A DNA stretch of 64,000 nt from CALDTK01 sp045110575 (GCA_045110575.1 JBGCGF010000044.1:27002-91001); one strand, 5' to 3'; shown: positions 8,017 through 16,993, numbered from the stretch's first letter. Numbers and translations: made by a program. The notes: generated by a model from the sequence alone, not told the origin.

Positions 8017-9378
8017 ATGCAACGCTACGACAATCTTCATGTCTCTAACAGCAAACCTATTAACGTGAGTACTCTACTTCGATACCCAACTCTACTTTTC
8101 CTTCTTCTGTCTACGACGATGCTCTTTGCAGCTGAACGTAACGATAAGCGCGACCATGAGCGTGAAGACCGTTGCGAGCTGAAAGGCTTTTTTGGCGTAA
8201 CGCACGATGAACCAGACCGTGACAAGCTTTCGAGCCTTGGATATGATACGGATGGAGGAACCATTGTTACCAATGTCGTTGGCTGCACAGGAGCACTCAA
8301 TGCAGGAATTCAACCTATGGATTACCTGTACGAAGTGAATGGTAAGACCACTTCCCGTTCGAATGGATTCTTTTGTCTCATGAGCGAGTTCGACATTGGA
8401 GAATCATTTCAGGTAGGGCTCATTCGTAAAGGAGTTAAGAAAACGGTCTCCGTTACACTCGGCCGCAAATCAGATGCTTGTCAAAGTCAAACCCCATTCC
8501 CAAAGCGTGGTTTTTTCGGCATAAATGACACGGAAAGTGATGACAAGCCAGGTGTTTTACTGGACGTCTCTTCTAGCGGCCCGATTGCTCAGCTTGGATT
8601 GGAGGACGGTGATCGTCTACTACGAATCAATAGCTATCCTATTTCTGATTGGGGCGATTTAAGTACAATCAAGCGCTTGATCTCCGATACGGACAATGTA
8701 ACGTTCGAAGTAGTCAGAGATGGTAAGGATGTATCTGTCACTGGTGCAATTCCAGAGGAGCAGCACCACAACAATGATTGGAACAATTCAAGCAGAAATA
8801 TTTTTGCAGAATGTGCTGATGAAATTGAAGATGCTTTCGACGAGATTGACTTTGATGAGATTGAACGAGAGATTGAGTCAGCAATTCGTTCAAGTGACAT
8901 TCGAGAAGAAACCGAGGATGCTGTCGAAGAAGTAATGAAGGCAGTACGAGAAGTATTTGGAGGAGTTCGCACTCGAGGAAACAACTGGGACGACGACAAT
9001 GACCGTACTCCAGATATAGATCCAAGTGATATGGACGCTCGCGTTGAACCAATGAGCGAAAGTGATCTGTCGCAAATTGAAGATTTTGAGTCGGACATGC
9101 CGAAGAACCGTGACTTAGTTGTCAATGATTTCTCTGCTTCTCCGAATCCAAACCAAGGACGATTTAGACTTACTTTCGAACTCCCTTCAAAAGGAGATAC
9201 TCGTATCGCTATCTATTCAGCAGCAGGACGCGAAGTGTACGCCTATGACTTAGGTGAGTACTCTGGACTGTTTACGGATGAGTTAGACATCATGCGCAAT
9301 GGACCAGGAACATATTTCCTCGTCGTGCGTCAAGATCGTCAAGCCTTCGTCAGAAAGCTCGTCCTCGTCCGACGCTAA
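8017..9378 (+). CDS. Secreted double-PDZ protein with T9SS type A sorting domain
   Basis: A 453-aa exported protein. After a signal peptide (hydrophobic stretch ending LFAAE, residues about 24-40; an in-frame GTG at 8065 would give a shorter n-region) come two related PDZ-like domains, each opening with GFFG: residues about 53-150 and 168-248. A strongly acidic, helical segment follows (AFDEIDFDEIEREIESAIRS and neighbours, about 265-360). The last 85 residues are a typical T9SS type A C-terminal domain: FSASPNPNQGRFRLTF, then IAIYSAAGREVY, and GTYFLVVRQDRQAFVRKLVL at the end. It should be moved to the cell surface or released. No protease domain is present, so the PDZ modules probably act as binding modules. 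A terminator-like hairpin follows at 9412-9442. Confidence 0.85.
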   Translation: MQRYDNLHVSNSKPINVSTLLRYPTLLFLLLSTTMLFAAERNDKRDHEREDRCELKGFFGVTHDEPDRDKLSSLGYDTDGGTIVTNVVGCTGALNAGIQPMDYLYEVNGKTTSRSNGFFCLMSEFDIGESFQVGLIRKGVKKTVSVTLGRKSDACQSQTPFPKRGFFGINDTESDDKPGVLLDVSSSGPIAQLGLEDGDRLLRINSYPISDWGDLSTIKRLISDTDNVTFEVVRDGKDVSVTGAIPEEQHHNNDWNNSSRNIFAECADEIEDAFDEIDFDEIEREIESAIRSSDIREETEDAVEEVMKAVREVFGGVRTRGNNWDDDNDRTPDIDPSDMDARVEPMSESDLSQIEDFESDMPKNRDLVVNDFSASPNPNQGRFRLTFELPSKGDTRIAIYSAAGREVYAYDLGEYSGLFTDELDIMRNGPGTYFLVVRQDRQAFVRKLVLVRR

Positions 9379-9411
9379 ATTTCAATTTCAGGGGCGCTTA
9401 AGAGCTAAGTG

Positions 9412-9442
9412 GGGGTTGCTTTTTCTATGAAAAAGTAACCCC
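9412..9442 (+). terminator. Hairpin terminator after the PDZ/T9SS gene
   Basis: Thirteen-base arms, GGGGTTGCTTTTT and AAAAAGTAACCCC, pair with one mismatch around a 5-base loop. It lies 34 bp past the stop codon and before the promoter of the TPR gene. The T run is inside the stem rather than after it, so efficiency is uncertain. Confidence 0.6.
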
Positions 9443-9495
9443 TTCCCCTTTGTTTACGTATGCTCACGAGCACTCTTACAATCCTTTGAGAAGAG

Positions 9496-9528
9496 TTGGT
9501 ACCGTAAATTGTATTTCGGCTACCTTTG
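9496..9528 (+). promoter_or_regulatory. Bacteroidota-type promoter for the TPR gene
   Basis: TACCTTTG at 9521-9528 matches the Bacteroidota sigma-A -7 consensus TAnnTTTG exactly. A TTG at 9496-9498 may be the -33 element; the 22-bp spacing is slightly longer than the usual 19-20. The start codon is 49 bp further on. Confidence 0.6.
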
Positions 9529-9576
9529 CGCCGCTTTTCGATCCTGCAGAAAGAAGAGCTTGTTTAAATCACACGC

Positions 9577-10284
9577 ATGGCAAACGAAGTAAAAGAAACA
9601 CCAGCAGTTCCTGTAGCACCAATCGGTGGTGACCAAATCACCATGACTGAGGTACAGGGAGAGACTAGTGATTTTCTAGAAAACAATCAGAAAACTATCC
9701 TTCTCGTTGTAGGTGTTCTTGTCGCAATCGCGGCTGGAATTTTCCTCTTCAACAAATTTTACTCTGAGCCTAAGCAGGCTGAGGCAAGTGAATTGATGTG
9801 GAAGGCTCAACAGATGTTCGAACGTGACAGCTTCTCGTTGGCACTGAGTACTCCAGCTCCAGGATACTTAGGTTTCCTAGACATCGCTGACCAGTACAGT
9901 AGCACACCTGCTGGAAACCTAGCGAACTACTACGCTGGCATCAGCTACCTCCAACTTGGACAGTACGATGCAGCTATCGACTATCTCCAATCATTCGGTG
10001 AGGATGGATCAATCTTCCCTGCAACTAAAAACGGAGCCATCGGTGACGCTTATGCGCAGAAAGGTGACCTCGACAAAGCCGAAGGTTATTACAAGACTGC
10101 CGCTAGCGAAGCTGGTGACAACTCATTGCTCGCTCCTTATTTCCTCAACAAGTTAGGATTGCTTCGTGAGCGCCAAGGCAACAAAGCCGCGGCAAACGAG
10201 CTCTACAAGCGTATACAAACAGAATTCCCAAACAGTAACGAAGCTCAAGACATTCAAAAGTTCTTGATGCGGACAGCTGGTTAA
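9577..10284 (+). CDS. TPR-containing membrane-anchored protein (YfgM/BamD-like)
   Basis: A 235-aa protein with an N-terminal cytoplasmic segment of about 40 residues, one membrane helix (TILLVVGVLVAIAAGIFLF, about residues 41-59), and an outer part of tetratricopeptide repeats: NYYAGISYLQLGQYDAAIDY, then GDAYAQKGDLDKAEGYY, then NKLGLLRERQGNKAAANELY. A bitopic helix plus C-terminal TPRs is the layout of YfgM-type envelope chaperone partners, and genes of this type sit beside ribH in many Bacteroidota. A specific partner cannot be named. A strong terminator at 10313-10343 separates it from ribH, so the two are not one simple transcript. Confidence 0.8.
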   Translation: MANEVKETPAVPVAPIGGDQITMTEVQGETSDFLENNQKTILLVVGVLVAIAAGIFLFNKFYSEPKQAEASELMWKAQQMFERDSFSLALSTPAPGYLGFLDIADQYSSTPAGNLANYYAGISYLQLGQYDAAIDYLQSFGEDGSIFPATKNGAIGDAYAQKGDLDKAEGYYKTAASEAGDNSLLAPYFLNKLGLLRERQGNKAAANELYKRIQTEFPNSNEAQDIQKFLMRTAG

Positions 10285-10312
10285 TCCCTTGAACAGGATT
10301 TCAACTTTCTTT

Positions 10313-10343
10313 AAGGCACTGCCAACCAGGCAGTGCCTTTTTT
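10313..10343 (+). terminator. Rho-independent terminator after the TPR gene
   Basis: A perfect 11-bp stem (AAGGCACTGCC / GGCAGTGCCTT) with a 5-base loop is followed by a run of six T. It starts 28 bp after the stop codon. Confidence 0.9.
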
Positions 10344-10375
10344 GTTTGTACACCTGAACCAAGTCAATTCCTCCT

Positions 10376-10897
10376 ATGGCAAGCGCGCTGAAGAACCTTT
10401 CTACCTACGATGAATCCACTATGCCAGATGGCAGTGAGATGAAAATCGGAATCGTACTCGCCGAATACCATACGGACATTACGCACCCGCTTTACGAAGG
10501 AGCATTTGACACGCTGACCAAGCATGGTGTCAAGGAATCGAATATCGAAACGGTACAGGTACCTGGCGCCTTCGAACTTCCTGGTGGAGCACGAATTTTA
10601 AGTGGGAAAGGCCGATTCGACGCGATTATTTGCATCGGATGTGTAATCAAGGGTGATACACCACACAATGATTACATCAACCAAAGTGTGGCGAATGCTT
10701 TGCAAACAATGACCGTCGCTAGCGGACGTCCTTTCGTGTTTGGCCTATTGACGCCAAACGACCACCAGCAGGCGCTTGATCGTTCGGGTGGCAAACTTGG
10801 TAACAAGGGCGTTGAATGTGCCGTAGCGGCCCTTCGTATGGCTTCTCTTCGCAAGACTGCGAGCGAACCAGAGAATAAAATTGGTTTCGGTAGATAG
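10376..10897 (+). CDS. ribH: 6,7-dimethyl-8-ribityllumazine synthase
   Basis: Penultimate enzyme of riboflavin synthesis: condenses 5-amino-6-ribitylaminouracil with 3,4-dihydroxy-2-butanone 4-phosphate. The 173-aa length fits, and the family motifs are intact: VPGAFELPGGA (about residues 62-72), GCVIKGDTPHNDYI with catalytic His97, the phosphate-binding LTPNDHQQALDRSGGKLGNKG region, and AALRMASL at the end. The protein normally assembles into pentamers or 60-mer shells. Other rib genes are not in the window. The start at 10376 leaves a 20-residue leader before the first strand (MKIGIVLAEYH), a little longer than in E. coli. Confidence 0.96.
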   Translation: MASALKNLSTYDESTMPDGSEMKIGIVLAEYHTDITHPLYEGAFDTLTKHGVKESNIETVQVPGAFELPGGARILSGKGRFDAIICIGCVIKGDTPHNDYINQSVANALQTMTVASGRPFVFGLLTPNDHQQALDRSGGKLGNKGVECAVAALRMASLRKTASEPENKIGFGR

Positions 10898-10941
10898 ATC
10901 AGTCCAAAATGACGTAATCAGCAACTTCAGAAAATGAAGTG

Positions 10942-12642
10942 CTAATAGCCGCTGGCGTCATCATCAGGGTTTCTTGCATCTCCTACGCCGATAAGCTTTG
11001 CTCCTTTCACTGAGATTGCTTTAACACGGCCAATTGACTTGACCTTTCTAAAAGTATGTCCTTTTGCTTCGAGTCCTTTGCGTACTTCTTCGCTAAAGGC
11101 TCCCGTTTCGTAAAGAACTTCGTCGGGTAGCCATTGGTGGTGAATACGTGGCTTGGCAACGGCATCTTCTAGTGTCTGGCCATGTACCAGATCGTTAAGC
11201 AAAACCTGAAGGACGGCTGTGATAATCGTAGACCCACCAGGACTTCCGAGTATTAATTCATTTTTCCCGTTGGTCTGGATGATGGAAGGAGTCATACTAG
11301 AGAGCATTCGCTTGCCTGGCGCAATTGAATTTGCCTCTCCGCCGATGAGTCCAAATTGATTAGGAGTTCCTGGTTTCGAGCTAAAATCGTCCATTTCATT
11401 GTTCAAGAAAAACCCTCCGGTCTTACTCCAAACTTTACATCCGAAATTACCATTGAGGGTCGTTGTTACGGAGACTGCATTTCCTTCATTGTCTATGACG
11501 CTCGTGTGAGTTGTTTCATAGGTTTCCTTCCCTTGAATCTTTAGCATCGCCCCACTTGGCGTTGCTTTTTCGGGATTGTAGGTCGACCACTTTGAAGAGA
11601 GATACGTATCCGTGAGGATGCTATCGATCGGCATGGTCACTTCGTCAGGATCACCAAGAAACGTAGCTCGATCTTGATAGGCGCGTCGCATTGACTCTAT
11701 AAGCACGTGGAGATAGGCAACACTGTCAGTTGCCGCAAGCGACTGCAGGTTTTGGCTCTTTAACATGCCTAGCATCTGGGCGAGTACTACCCCACCCGAA
11801 CTTGGAGGTGGCATGCTGTAAACGGCATGCCCTTGAAAGTCACAAGCGATTGCTTCTCTCCATGCAGATTGATAGGTACTGAGGTCTTCGGAAGTCCAAA
11901 TACCACCTCGCTCCTGCACTTCTGCTGCTAGTGCTTTCGCAAAAGCACTATCGTAAAAGTATCCAGCTCCTTCCTCTGCTATTCCTCGGAGTGTTTTCGC
12001 AAGTTGCTTCTGTTGCAACAGATCGCCTTCGACCCAAGGAGTGTCTTTTACGAAAGGGAAGGAGAAGTCGTTCTGCCGCTTAAATGCTTCTTGAAATTTG
12101 TTGAGGCGTGTTGCTTCTGTTTTCGAGATTTTAAAGCCATCCTCAGCGAGCTTGATGGCTGGCTGTAGGAGGGATTTCCAGTCCTTCAGCTTACTACCAA
12201 GGGTGTAAGCCATCCAAAGTCCATCTACTTGTCCGGGAATTCCTGCTGCAAGCGGACCTTCAAGAGATTTCGTCGGATGCACATCTCCTTCAGGAGTTAG
12301 ATACATGTCTCTTGAGGCTCCGCTTGGCGCCTCTTCACGATAATCAAGTGATCGCACCTTATCTCCAGCAGGTGCATACATCCAAAATCCTCCTCCACCA
12401 AGGTTGCCTGCGCGCGGACACACCACAGCAAGGGCGAACTGTACCGCAATGGTTGCATCTGTTGCGTTGCCTCCCCTTTTCAGGACCTCCTTCCCTGCAT
12501 CACTTGCAAGAGGATGTGCACTGACGACCATTCCTTGAGAGCCTTCTACTACTTGACTTGTGCGATATCCAAGCTTAGTACTGCATCCAATAAGTAACAA
12601 GACACTTACAATGAGCGTAGAAAATATAGTGTTATTCATCAT
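10942..12642 (-). CDS. ggt: Gamma-glutamyltransferase, lipoprotein form
   Basis: Hydrolyses or transfers the gamma-glutamyl group of glutathione and related peptides; an N-terminal nucleophile hydrolase that cuts itself into two subunits. The 566-aa precursor carries a lipobox (LLLIGC, Cys20), so it is anchored in the envelope. The conserved GGNATDATIAVQFAL, NLGGGGFWMY and REEAPSGA segments mark the large subunit. The autoprocessing and catalytic Thr is the first of TTHTSVIDNEGNAVSVTTTLN (about Thr377), and SSMTPSII and GSPGGSTI complete the small-subunit active site. Length and motifs are complete, so it is probably active. It stands alone on the minus strand, 50 bp from the divergent secreted protein. 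Confidence 0.95.
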   Translation of the reverse strand: MMNNTIFSTLIVSVLLLIGCSTKLGYRTSQVVEGSQGMVVSAHPLASDAGKEVLKRGGNATDATIAVQFALAVVCPRAGNLGGGGFWMYAPAGDKVRSLDYREEAPSGASRDMYLTPEGDVHPTKSLEGPLAAGIPGQVDGLWMAYTLGSKLKDWKSLLQPAIKLAEDGFKISKTEATRLNKFQEAFKRQNDFSFPFVKDTPWVEGDLLQQKQLAKTLRGIAEEGAGYFYDSAFAKALAAEVQERGGIWTSEDLSTYQSAWREAIACDFQGHAVYSMPPPSSGGVVLAQMLGMLKSQNLQSLAATDSVAYLHVLIESMRRAYQDRATFLGDPDEVTMPIDSILTDTYLSSKWSTYNPEKATPSGAMLKIQGKETYETTHTSVIDNEGNAVSVTTTLNGNFGCKVWSKTGGFFLNNEMDDFSSKPGTPNQFGLIGGEANSIAPGKRMLSSMTPSIIQTNGKNELILGSPGGSTIITAVLQVLLNDLVHGQTLEDAVAKPRIHHQWLPDEVLYETGAFSEEVRKGLEAKGHTFRKVKSIGRVKAISVKGAKLIGVGDARNPDDDASGY

Positions 12643-12692
12643 CTGAATCGGATTGGTGCGGCTTTTGTATTAACACATTAAAGTAATCTTCC

Positions 12693-13358
12693 ATGCGATA
12701 CATCCTCGCTGCAGTTTGGACGTCATTTGTTGCACTATCTGCGATGGCACAACACGAGCCAGTACACTTCAGCCAACCCGTCTCGATGATGGGTTATGCA
12801 AGTGGTGTTTCCATCGAATGGAAAACAACAAGTGAACTTGACGTCGACTATTACGTCATACGCAGGTTTGCAAAGGGGGAATATAACATAGTCGCGACGC
12901 TAGAACCAAGAGCGATTCACAAAGACAGCACCTCTACCTACAGATACATAGATCAAACGGACTTCGTACATGATCTAGCTTTTCAACTTCGTGTTGTCTA
13001 TTTAGATGGAAAATACGAGGAAACAGAAGAGCTTCTCGCTCAACATGCTCATAGCAGGCGGACAAGAATCTTGAGCGCCCTGGACACAGAATCATTGGCT
13101 CGTTTGCATATTAGCTTAGACAGTAAAGAAGACCAACAAGTCGTCTTGAACATCAAGACACTTGGTGGTGAAACGCTAGAAACGTATAACAGAAGCCTTG
13201 CTCAAGGGGTAAATACCCTAGAAATAGATTACGAAGGATGGCCTAAAGGTTACTATTCTGTAGAACTTTCAGACAGCACAAGTTCCACTATGCAGTGGTT
13301 AGTACACGTAGACCCAAGTGTCCCTATGGCTAGTACACAACGTGTAGTACAACCGTAA
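12693..13358 (+). CDS. Secreted protein with fibronectin III-like domain
   Basis: A 221-aa exported protein with a short signal peptide (cleavage near SAMAQ). The first half looks like a fibronectin type III or related beta-sandwich: GVSIEWKTTSELDVDYYVIRR is the typical strand pattern with the conserved Trp, followed by TYRYIDQT and a strand pair ending FQLRVVYLDG. The second half (LHISLDSKEDQQVVLNIKTL through YSVEL) resembles the strand order of a T9SS C-terminal domain without its usual closing basic motif, so secretion by T9SS is only possible. Domains of this kind are common in Bacteroidota surface proteins with the idiom W.T..E...D.Y.I.R. Exact function unknown. Confidence 0.65.
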   Translation: MRYILAAVWTSFVALSAMAQHEPVHFSQPVSMMGYASGVSIEWKTTSELDVDYYVIRRFAKGEYNIVATLEPRAIHKDSTSTYRYIDQTDFVHDLAFQLRVVYLDGKYEETEELLAQHAHSRRTRILSALDTESLARLHISLDSKEDQQVVLNIKTLGGETLETYNRSLAQGVNTLEIDYEGWPKGYYSVELSDSTSSTMQWLVHVDPSVPMASTQRVVQP

Positions 13359-13364
13359 TCGAGT

Positions 13365-13411
13365 TTCCTTTGGATTTTACACTTCGAAAACCGAAGTGAT
13401 ATCCAAAGGAA
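13365..13411 (+). terminator. Long hairpin after the fibronectin-like gene
   Basis: Outer arms TTCCTTTGGAT and ATCCAAAGGAA are perfectly complementary, with a second stem inside (ACTTCG / CGAAGT around AAAAC). It begins just after the stop codon at 13358. There is no T tract, so it may protect a 3' end rather than terminate. Confidence 0.5.
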
Positions 13412-13750
13412 CATTACGACATCCATTTGAAGGATACATCGGCCCGAAATGCTTGAAAAAGTAGGTAAGACTCCAAAATTAAGGAGTGCTGATAATTTGG
13501 CATTATGAACAATCAGGCAAATCTACCAGCCGATTGGCCATTATTCAGCAATTAATGGTTGGCAATACCCTCGTTGGGTAGTCCATGATTACACCTAATG
13601 CTTTGATAGTGAGGATGGCGTACATTTGCATACGGTTCACACATCTAATTTATCTAACTACTGTTAGATGAATTGATTTGAATCGACGCCCCCCGTCTGA
13701 CTTGCTTCTTGTTGAAGCACAATCTTGACAAAAGGCTTGCGCCCAGTCTC
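13412..13750. other. Intergenic stretch, no gene seen
   Basis: About 340 bp between the hairpin and mltA. I find no convincing open reading frame, RNA gene or repeat. The last 80 bp before mltA (from about 13640) are AT-rich, then contain a C-rich run at 13688-13694, and probably carry the mltA promoter, though no clear TAnnTTTG box is present. Confidence 0.4.
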
Positions 13751-14899
13751 ATGCTGAAATTCTTCGGTTTACTTTTAACGGCTATACTATTTAGCCATTG
13801 CGCGATTGAGCGTGCTTCAGAGATCAATGTCTCTGTCGAAGAGCAGCTTGGTGCAACTAGTATTGCTAATACTGTTCCAATTGTTACGAATCGCAAAATA
13901 AGCGCTTCGAAAGTTATCACAGAAGTTGGCCAGAGAAATCAGAGAGCAACATTCATTGCGCACCGCGCGAAGATGCTCATGACGTCTCTTCCAACGATTA
14001 CTTCTGAACTTAAAGATGCTCTCGAGATACAAAGAGCCCTTATCAAGCGTCAAAAACCAAGGAAGACCTTTGTTGTAAATGGTGATGTATATACACGTCA
14101 AGACTTCCTTCAGGTTATCGATGACTTACTCAGTGGCAAGTACCATGAGCAATCTCTCGCTCCCGTTTCTATATCGCGCCAGGCAGAAGTGAAATTCACT
14201 GGCTACTACAGTCCTGAAGTGAATGTCAGCAAGAAAAAGACGGCTGTCTATCGCTACCCACTTCTTCAATATCCTAAGGATTTTGAAGGCGAACTTCCTA
14301 GCCGCAGAGAGATTGAGTCTGGAAATGCATTTGATTTAGAAAAATACACGATCGCTTACACAAAGCACCCCTTAGACGTGTACATGTTGCAACTTCAAGG
14401 AAGTGGCTTTGTGAAATTTCGCAATGGTGAGCGCAAATACCTAGCGTATGGCGGCACCAACCGCTATCCTTACCAAAGTATTGAGCGTGTTGCTAGCAAG
14501 CTTGACTCTTCTATAACTGACTTGAGCATGCGTGCTTTGAGGAAGTGGGTATCTGCGAATCAAAAGCGAGACACTATTACGCGTGTCAATCCGAACTACG
14601 GATTCTTCAAATTAAGTGACGGAGCAGCGCGTGGAGCTGCAGGCGTCGCTTTGACACCGATGGTAAGCGTAGCCGCAGATCCAGATCACTATCCAATTGG
14701 ATCCGTGCTACTAGCTTCCGTTCCTGTGGTAGGTAAAATTGGTGTTTTCGAAACACGTATTTTACTTGTTCAGGACACAGGCGGAGCAGTCAAAGGAAAG
14801 CGACACTTAGACCTATATACAGGTGTAGGAGATGCAGCTCTCGATGTTGCTGAAGTAACCAATGATTATGGCGAAGTCTTTCTCTTGACGACTCGCTAG
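13751..14899 (+). CDS. mltA: Membrane-bound lytic murein transglycosylase A
   Basis: Cleaves the glycan strand of peptidoglycan with formation of 1,6-anhydro-muropeptides, from the outer membrane. The 382-aa protein has a lipobox (LFSHC, Cys17) when started at the ATG at 13751; the upstream TTG at 13709 adds 14 residues that spoil the signal peptide. The MltA domain is recognisable by VKFTGYYSPEV, the LDVYMLQLQGSGFVKFRNG segment and YGGTNRYPY. The C-terminal 3D domain carries ILLVQDTGGAVKGKRHLDLY, whose Asp residues include the catalytic acid, and GVGDAALD. A strong terminator follows. Role in wall turnover is established for the family. Confidence 0.92.
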   Translation: MLKFFGLLLTAILFSHCAIERASEINVSVEEQLGATSIANTVPIVTNRKISASKVITEVGQRNQRATFIAHRAKMLMTSLPTITSELKDALEIQRALIKRQKPRKTFVVNGDVYTRQDFLQVIDDLLSGKYHEQSLAPVSISRQAEVKFTGYYSPEVNVSKKKTAVYRYPLLQYPKDFEGELPSRREIESGNAFDLEKYTIAYTKHPLDVYMLQLQGSGFVKFRNGERKYLAYGGTNRYPYQSIERVASKLDSSITDLSMRALRKWVSANQKRDTITRVNPNYGFFKLSDGAARGAAGVALTPMVSVAADPDHYPIGSVLLASVPVVGKIGVFETRILLVQDTGGAVKGKRHLDLYTGVGDAALDVAEVTNDYGEVFLLTTR

Positions 14900-14920
14900 A
14901 AGCCGTTTAATTCTGATCCT

Positions 14921-14958
14921 AAAAGGGGCACTGCGTTTTATAACGCGGCGCCCCTTTT
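14921..14958 (+). terminator. Rho-independent terminator after mltA
   Basis: AAAAGGGGC and GCCCCTTTTT form the outer stem, with an inner GCGTT / AACGC stem and a TTAT loop, 21 bp after the stop codon and ending in a T run. A textbook bidirectional-looking terminator. Confidence 0.85.
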
Positions 14959-15247
14959 TGCGTAGGCTATGTAAGCAGGTTGTTAAGCACCACTAGTGAC
15001 GAAAGTAACTACCTATTTCTAAGGATTTCTTAACATCTAGTAATCCCGCGAACCCATACAGCACTGGACTTCGTAGACTAAAATCATACCGAAGCAAAGA
15101 AAAACACCAAGTCGCTTGGCATTTTTCAAAATATGTAAGTAGCTTTGAACCAGACTTTAAAAGCAGTCATCACAAACAAGCCATCCTGGCTTCCCCATCA
15201 ACAAGGGTAATTTCTCAAACCCACCCCAGAAGAGACTAGACTAGCCC
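14959..15247. other. Intergenic stretch before a small gene
   Basis: About 290 bp with no supported gene. It contains scattered AT-rich segments (15100-15150) and no repeat or RNA fold I can defend. It presumably carries the promoter of the small gene that follows. Confidence 0.3.
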
Positions 15248-15499
15248 ATGAAAAAAACCTCTACAAAAGCAAATGGAAAAGGAAGATCAGAAAAACTCCT
15301 GTTACTAGCCATTATGGCGGTAGGAATATTAGGACTTACATTTAGTTATGGTAGCAAAAGAGTCGAAGGAGCTAACGTTTCTGCCTCGGCAAGTGACACT
15401 ACAAGCTCAACTGGAAAAATTCAGTCCGACCGAATGATTCTCAACCTTAACCAACGAGACCGCGATACTCAGTTATCTAAAAAGATCACCCGATTTTAA
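15248..15499 (+). CDS. Small single-pass membrane or exported protein
   Basis: An 83-aa product not recognised as a known family. It begins with a very basic segment (MKKTSTKANGKGRSEK), then one hydrophobic helix (LLLLAIMAVGILGLTFSYG, residues about 17-35), then a polar Ser/Thr/Asp-rich tail ending in LSKKITRF. The order basic, helix, polar fits a type II membrane protein with a short periplasmic tail, or a weakly cleaved secreted peptide. It is convergent with the DUF4159 gene, with 9 bp between stop codons. It could be spurious, but coding potential and the membrane helix make it plausible. Confidence 0.5.
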   Translation: MKKTSTKANGKGRSEKLLLLAIMAVGILGLTFSYGSKRVEGANVSASASDTTSSTGKIQSDRMILNLNQRDRDTQLSKKITRF

Positions 15500-15508
15500 A
15501 ATGAACGC

Positions 15509-16165
15509 TTACCCTCCTTGGGTGTAAGCATACTGCACCAAGTTCGCTCCCATTTGGAGCGCTTGGGTACGAGTGGCTGGTGGATCGCTATGAACATCTG
15601 CATCTTCCCAACCATCTCCGAGATCCGTCTCGTAACTATAAAAGCAGACCAGTCTGCCTTCGTGAAGCAGTCCAAATCCTTGGGCTGCTTTTCCGTCGTG
15701 TTCATGAATCTTAGGCAGACCAGCTTCCATCGGAAACTGCTGTCTGTAAATAGGATGATCGAACGGCAATTCGACAAATTCCAGCTCAGGAAACACCTGC
15801 TTCATTGCAGGTCGAATAAACGGATCCATGCCGTAGTTGTCGTCGATGTGCAAGAAACCGCCTCCAATCAAGTAGTTACGAAGGTTCTCCGCCTCAGCGG
15901 CACTGAACACAACATTACCATGCCCCGTCAAGTGCACAAAGGCATGAGAGAACAATGCGGCTGACCCAACCTCTACCGTTGCGTAATCTTCCTTCAGGTC
16001 AAAACCAAGCTGCTCGTTACAAAAACGAGCGAGATTAGGAAGTGCCGTTGGGTCTGAATACCAATCTCCTCCGCCATTGTACTTCAACAAACCGAGTTGG
16101 AGTTGTTGAGCGCTTACGCCAAAACAAGACAAGAGCAGAAGACTTAGGGGGAGTAGCTTACGCAT
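15509..16165 (-). CDS. DUF4159 domain secreted protein
   Basis: A 218-aa periplasmic or surface protein with a signal peptide (LLPLSLLLLSCFGVSAQ). The mature part matches DUF4159: QLGLLKYNGGGDWYSDPTAL at its start, then HLTGHGNVVFS and a GGFLHIDDNYGMDPF segment. The glycine-rich strand and Asp-Asp pair resemble the glutamine amidotransferase-like fold proposed for this domain, where it often accompanies MoxR/von Willebrand systems, but none of those partners is here. Function unknown. A copy of the 14-mer repeat (16112) encodes part of the signal peptide. Confidence 0.8.
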   Translation of the reverse strand: MRKLLPLSLLLLSCFGVSAQQLQLGLLKYNGGGDWYSDPTALPNLARFCNEQLGFDLKEDYATVEVGSAALFSHAFVHLTGHGNVVFSAAEAENLRNYLIGGGFLHIDDNYGMDPFIRPAMKQVFPELEFVELPFDHPIYRQQFPMEAGLPKIHEHDGKAAQGFGLLHEGRLVCFYSYETDLGDGWEDADVHSDPPATRTQALQMGANLVQYAYTQGG

Positions 16166-16282
16166 AGTGATTATTCTTTATAAGAATCGGGCCAAAGAAA
16201 CTCTGGATTGAAGCAAATCCTAGTTGAACCTCAAAATTCTTGTCCTTTTTAACGATTGGAAACATAAATTGGTCTCTAAGCT

Positions 16283-16993
16283 TCAGGCCATCAGCCCTCT
16301 GAGTCGGACTAAAGCAGCTATCGCTGCGGTCTCTGTCCGCAATCTGGCCTTTCCAAGAGAGATAGATTGATAGCTCGTTTTTTCCGCCTGCTCAACCTCT
16401 GTAATCGTAAAATCACCTTCAGGTCCGATAAATAGGCAAGCACTTTTTCCGTGTTCAACAAGAGCCCATTCGTCATTTCGCTTCAAGTCCGCATAGCAAT
16501 GGGCTATCAGACGTTCATCAAAGTCTTTGCAATGACTTAGCGCTTCCGCAAAACTTACTTCACGCAATTGGGGCACCCATGCCCTACCCGACTGCTTTAC
16601 TGCAGAGACGATCTTTGCTTCAAGCCGTGACATCTTGTAACGCGTCCGCTCAACGCGACTTGTAGCCATGAGCATGATCTCTGTGACTCCAAGTTCGGTC
16701 GCTTTCTCAACCAACCATTCGAGTCGACTCGCATCATGCAGCTGTCCAACGGCCAATACCGTTGCTGAAAGTAGCGCTTCTGTCGTTGAGGAAAGCACCT
16801 CTGCAACGAGTGATCGCTTATCGATAGAGGATATTCTACCAAGAAATCGACCGCCCTTACCATCTAGCCATTGAATGCCATCATCGACCTGAAGTCGAAG
16901 GACCTTGGCTGCATGCACAGCTTCTTCGGCAGGGAAAGAGACAGTTTTAGAAGAGGAATCTGGTACGTAGAACCAGTGATCAGCGTGTTTCAA
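16283..16993 (-). CDS. rsmE: 16S rRNA m3U1498 methyltransferase
   Basis: Methylates N3 of U1498 in 16S rRNA using S-adenosylmethionine. The 236-aa protein has the N-terminal PUA-like domain (HHW-like start, then HAAKVLRLQVDDGI) and the C-terminal SPOUT knot: KATELGVTEIMLMATSRVE, then FIGPEGDFTITEVEQA, and LGKARLRTETAAIAAL, the SAM-binding trefoil loop. All motifs are intact. It is 117 bp from the DUF4159 gene in the same direction and divergent from rseP. Confidence 0.95.
   Translation of the reverse strand: MKHADHWFYVPDSSSKTVSFPAEEAVHAAKVLRLQVDDGIQWLDGKGGRFLGRISSIDKRSLVAEVLSSTTEALLSATVLAVGQLHDASRLEWLVEKATELGVTEIMLMATSRVERTRYKMSRLEAKIVSAVKQSGRAWVPQLREVSFAEALSHCKDFDERLIAHCYADLKRNDEWALVEHGKSACLFIGPEGDFTITEVEQAEKTSYQSISLGKARLRTETAAIAALVRLRGLMA

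Noticed and set aside
8634..9125. 163-codon Ser-rich open frame opposite the PDZ gene
   Set aside because: Arises from the acidic GAT/GAA codons of the real gene read in reverse; no independent evidence.
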